Assembly (NCBI GenBank): GCA_020025095.1
Contig: JAHHSS010000004.1
Span: 1-33,908, forward strand
Length of the DNA stretch: 33,908 nt
Source of the DNA: Peptostreptococcus sp.
GTDB lineage: Bacteria; Bacillota; Clostridia; Peptostreptococcales; Peptostreptococcaceae
Direction: 5' to 3'
The translations under genes were made by a program, and so were the position numbers. Positions within the stretch are counted from its first letter, which is position 1, and every line of letters begins with the position of its first letter. Positions 32,798-33,908 of this stretch are shown here, piece after piece. Below the pieces are notes generated by a model. It was given only the letters and a program-made list of their open reading frames with translations, did no database searches and was not told where the DNA came from.

Positions 32798-33908
32798 TTA
32801 CTTATTTTTTCTTAATATAATCGAATTAACACCATAATATCTTGATATAGCCTCATTAACCCAGTTATTTTTATCTTCCTGACAATCTCCTAGACCATAT
32901 GCTGCACAGTATGGATTATCAGTTTCTACAGCAGGCACCTTTATATTTTCAAATCTTCCCATATTTTTGCTATCTTTAATTATTATCTCTCTCGCACTAT
33001 ATTTTGAAACATACTCTGCCGATGCTCTAACTGCTTCAAAGTAAGTTTGAGCAAAATGAATACTACCTAGTATAATTCCAATCGACAAAATAACAATTGA
33101 TATATTAATATTAAATCTTCCTATAATAGAAATATTCATTATTATAGACATTATAAATAATATAAGTGTAATTACCATAGCTCTAGGTGGAAAAGTAGGT
33201 GCCATAATCATAGAAAAATATGATACTAAAGCTGCAAAAAAATAAGCTTCTGTTTCTAAACTTTTCTTTAAATCAATTATTCTTGCTAATAAAGTTATAA
33301 CTATAGCTATTATCAAAATTACAGTAAAATACTCTAAAAAAGCATCATTTATTCTCTGAAATCTGTTTAGATACCTTATTAAAAGAATATCTGATTCTTT
33401 GAAAAAACTCATTCTTACAAAATTACCTGGCGCGGTAATCATAACAATAAATCCTGCAAAAGTACTTATAAACATTAAAATCAAACTTGTTAATTCCTTG
33501 TGCTTTTCTTTAATCATTTTTACTATATAGTATATGTATATTGTAAGAAGCGCAGGAACGGAATTTTCGTTAGTCATACCAGCAAGAAGCGAAATAAATA
33601 TAGTAAAAATCATATATCTTACGCTTCTTATTCTATAATCAAGAACTGCTATTTTTCTAGCTATAAGAAGTGCTGAAAGAAGTATTATATTAGTCCACAT
33701 ATAATTTGCAGCCCCTATTATCCATAAAAAATCCTGTCCAAATACTGGCGTAAATTTCCAAATAAGAAAAAATATATTTAAAAAAATCATTGTCTTGTAT
33801 ATGTGTCTTCCATATTTATTTTTTCTTATTACTTTTCTGTTATGCTTATAACCTATACTGAAGATGCAAAAAATGGAAAATGGGTAAAAGGTCCTGGAAA
33901 ATATTTTT
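32798..33908 (-). CDS. Polytopic membrane protein, DUF6056-like (partial, N-terminus off window)
   Basis: Membrane protein with about nine hydrophobic segments and a soluble C-terminal tail (about the last 80 residues). The frame stays open from its stop at 32798 to the right edge (about 370 codons), and the internal ATG at 33790 has no ribosome site, so the true start probably lies outside the window. Blocks such as WIIGAANYMWTN, LAGMTNENSVPALL and ITAPGNFVRM suggest the DUF6056 group, whose members are thought to act as glucosyl-transferase-like or serotype proteins; I am not certain of this. It may be another surface-glycan gene next to the metabolic operon. Confidence 0.65.
   Translation of the reverse strand, partial: KIFSRTFYPFSIFCIFSIGYKHNRKVIRKNKYGRHIYKTMIFLNIFFLIWKFTPVFGQDFLWIIGAANYMWTNIILLSALLIARKIAVLDYRIRSVRYMIFTIFISLLAGMTNENSVPALLTIYIYYIVKMIKEKHKELTSLILMFISTFAGFIVMITAPGNFVRMSFFKESDILLIRYLNRFQRINDAFLEYFTVILIIAIVITLLARIIDLKKSLETEAYFFAALVSYFSMIMAPTFPPRAMVITLILFIMSIIMNISIIGRFNINISIVILSIGIILGSIHFAQTYFEAVRASAEYVSKYSAREIIIKDSKNMGRFENIKVPAVETDNPYCAAYGLGDCQEDKNNWVNEAISRYYGVNSIILRKNK

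Noticed and set aside
1..33908. CRISPR array, tRNA/rRNA genes, prophage or transposase
   Set aside because: No regularly spaced repeats, cloverleaf-like sequences or recombinase/transposase motifs were seen on either strand.

Overview
The window is a very AT-rich chromosomal segment from a low-G+C, Gram-positive anaerobe, most likely a member of the Peptostreptococcaceae related to Clostridioides difficile. The signs are strong AGGAGG-type ribosome sites, several TTG/GTG starts, three proteins with cell-wall-binding repeat 2 (CWB2) modules, an accessory SecA without the zinc tail, a CamA-like orphan adenine methyltransferase, and two-subunit class I fumarase beside malic enzyme. From memory, the gene order (methyltransferase, amidase, LCP proteins, Cwp19-type hydrolase, NlpC/P60 protein, glycan genes, CWB2 amidase, SecA2) resembles the C. 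difficile cell-wall-protein region from CD2758 (camA) to CD2792 (secA2). No slpA follows here. The species itself cannot be named from the sequence.

Layout. 1-3373 (minus): a HAD phosphatase, an amidase-fold protein that has lost its catalytic residues, and the CamA-like methyltransferase, closely spaced as one operon; the methyltransferase runs off the left edge. 3601-6657 (plus): two tandem LCP glycopolymer transferases and a DUF218 protein, each with its own promoter; the two LCP genes also have their own terminators. 6825-8288 (minus): a sodium:alanine-type symporter. 8343-12431 (minus): a Cwp19-like GHL10 hydrolase with CWB2 anchor and an NlpC/P60 hydrolase with aromatic cell-wall repeats. 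13038-18957 (minus): a six-gene glycan operon (initiating phosphoglycosyl transferase, three family-2 glycosyltransferases, a Wzy-like polymerase, a soluble FlaA1-type dehydratase). 18990-27613 (minus): a CWB2 protein held by two membrane segments, a CWB2-amidase, a membrane-bound GDPD, a YeiB/HGSNAT-type acyltransferase and SecA2. 27646-27760 (plus): a probable small RNA. 27825-33908 (minus): nagB, cvfB, malic enzyme, fumarase beta and alpha, a YbaK-type tRNA deacylase, and a membrane protein cut by the right edge.

How it works together (inference): SecA2 would export CWB2 enzymes, the glycan operon would make a lipid-linked cell-wall polymer, the LCP proteins would attach it to peptidoglycan, and CWB2 modules would dock on it. 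The hydrolases remodel peptidoglycan and the GDPD/acyltransferase pair may modify the envelope. A shared palindrome, TTACA-N3-TGTAA, sits at the promoters of the NlpC/P60 gene and the CWB2-amidase gene, suggesting common control. No tRNA, rRNA, CRISPR array, transposase or phage gene was seen.
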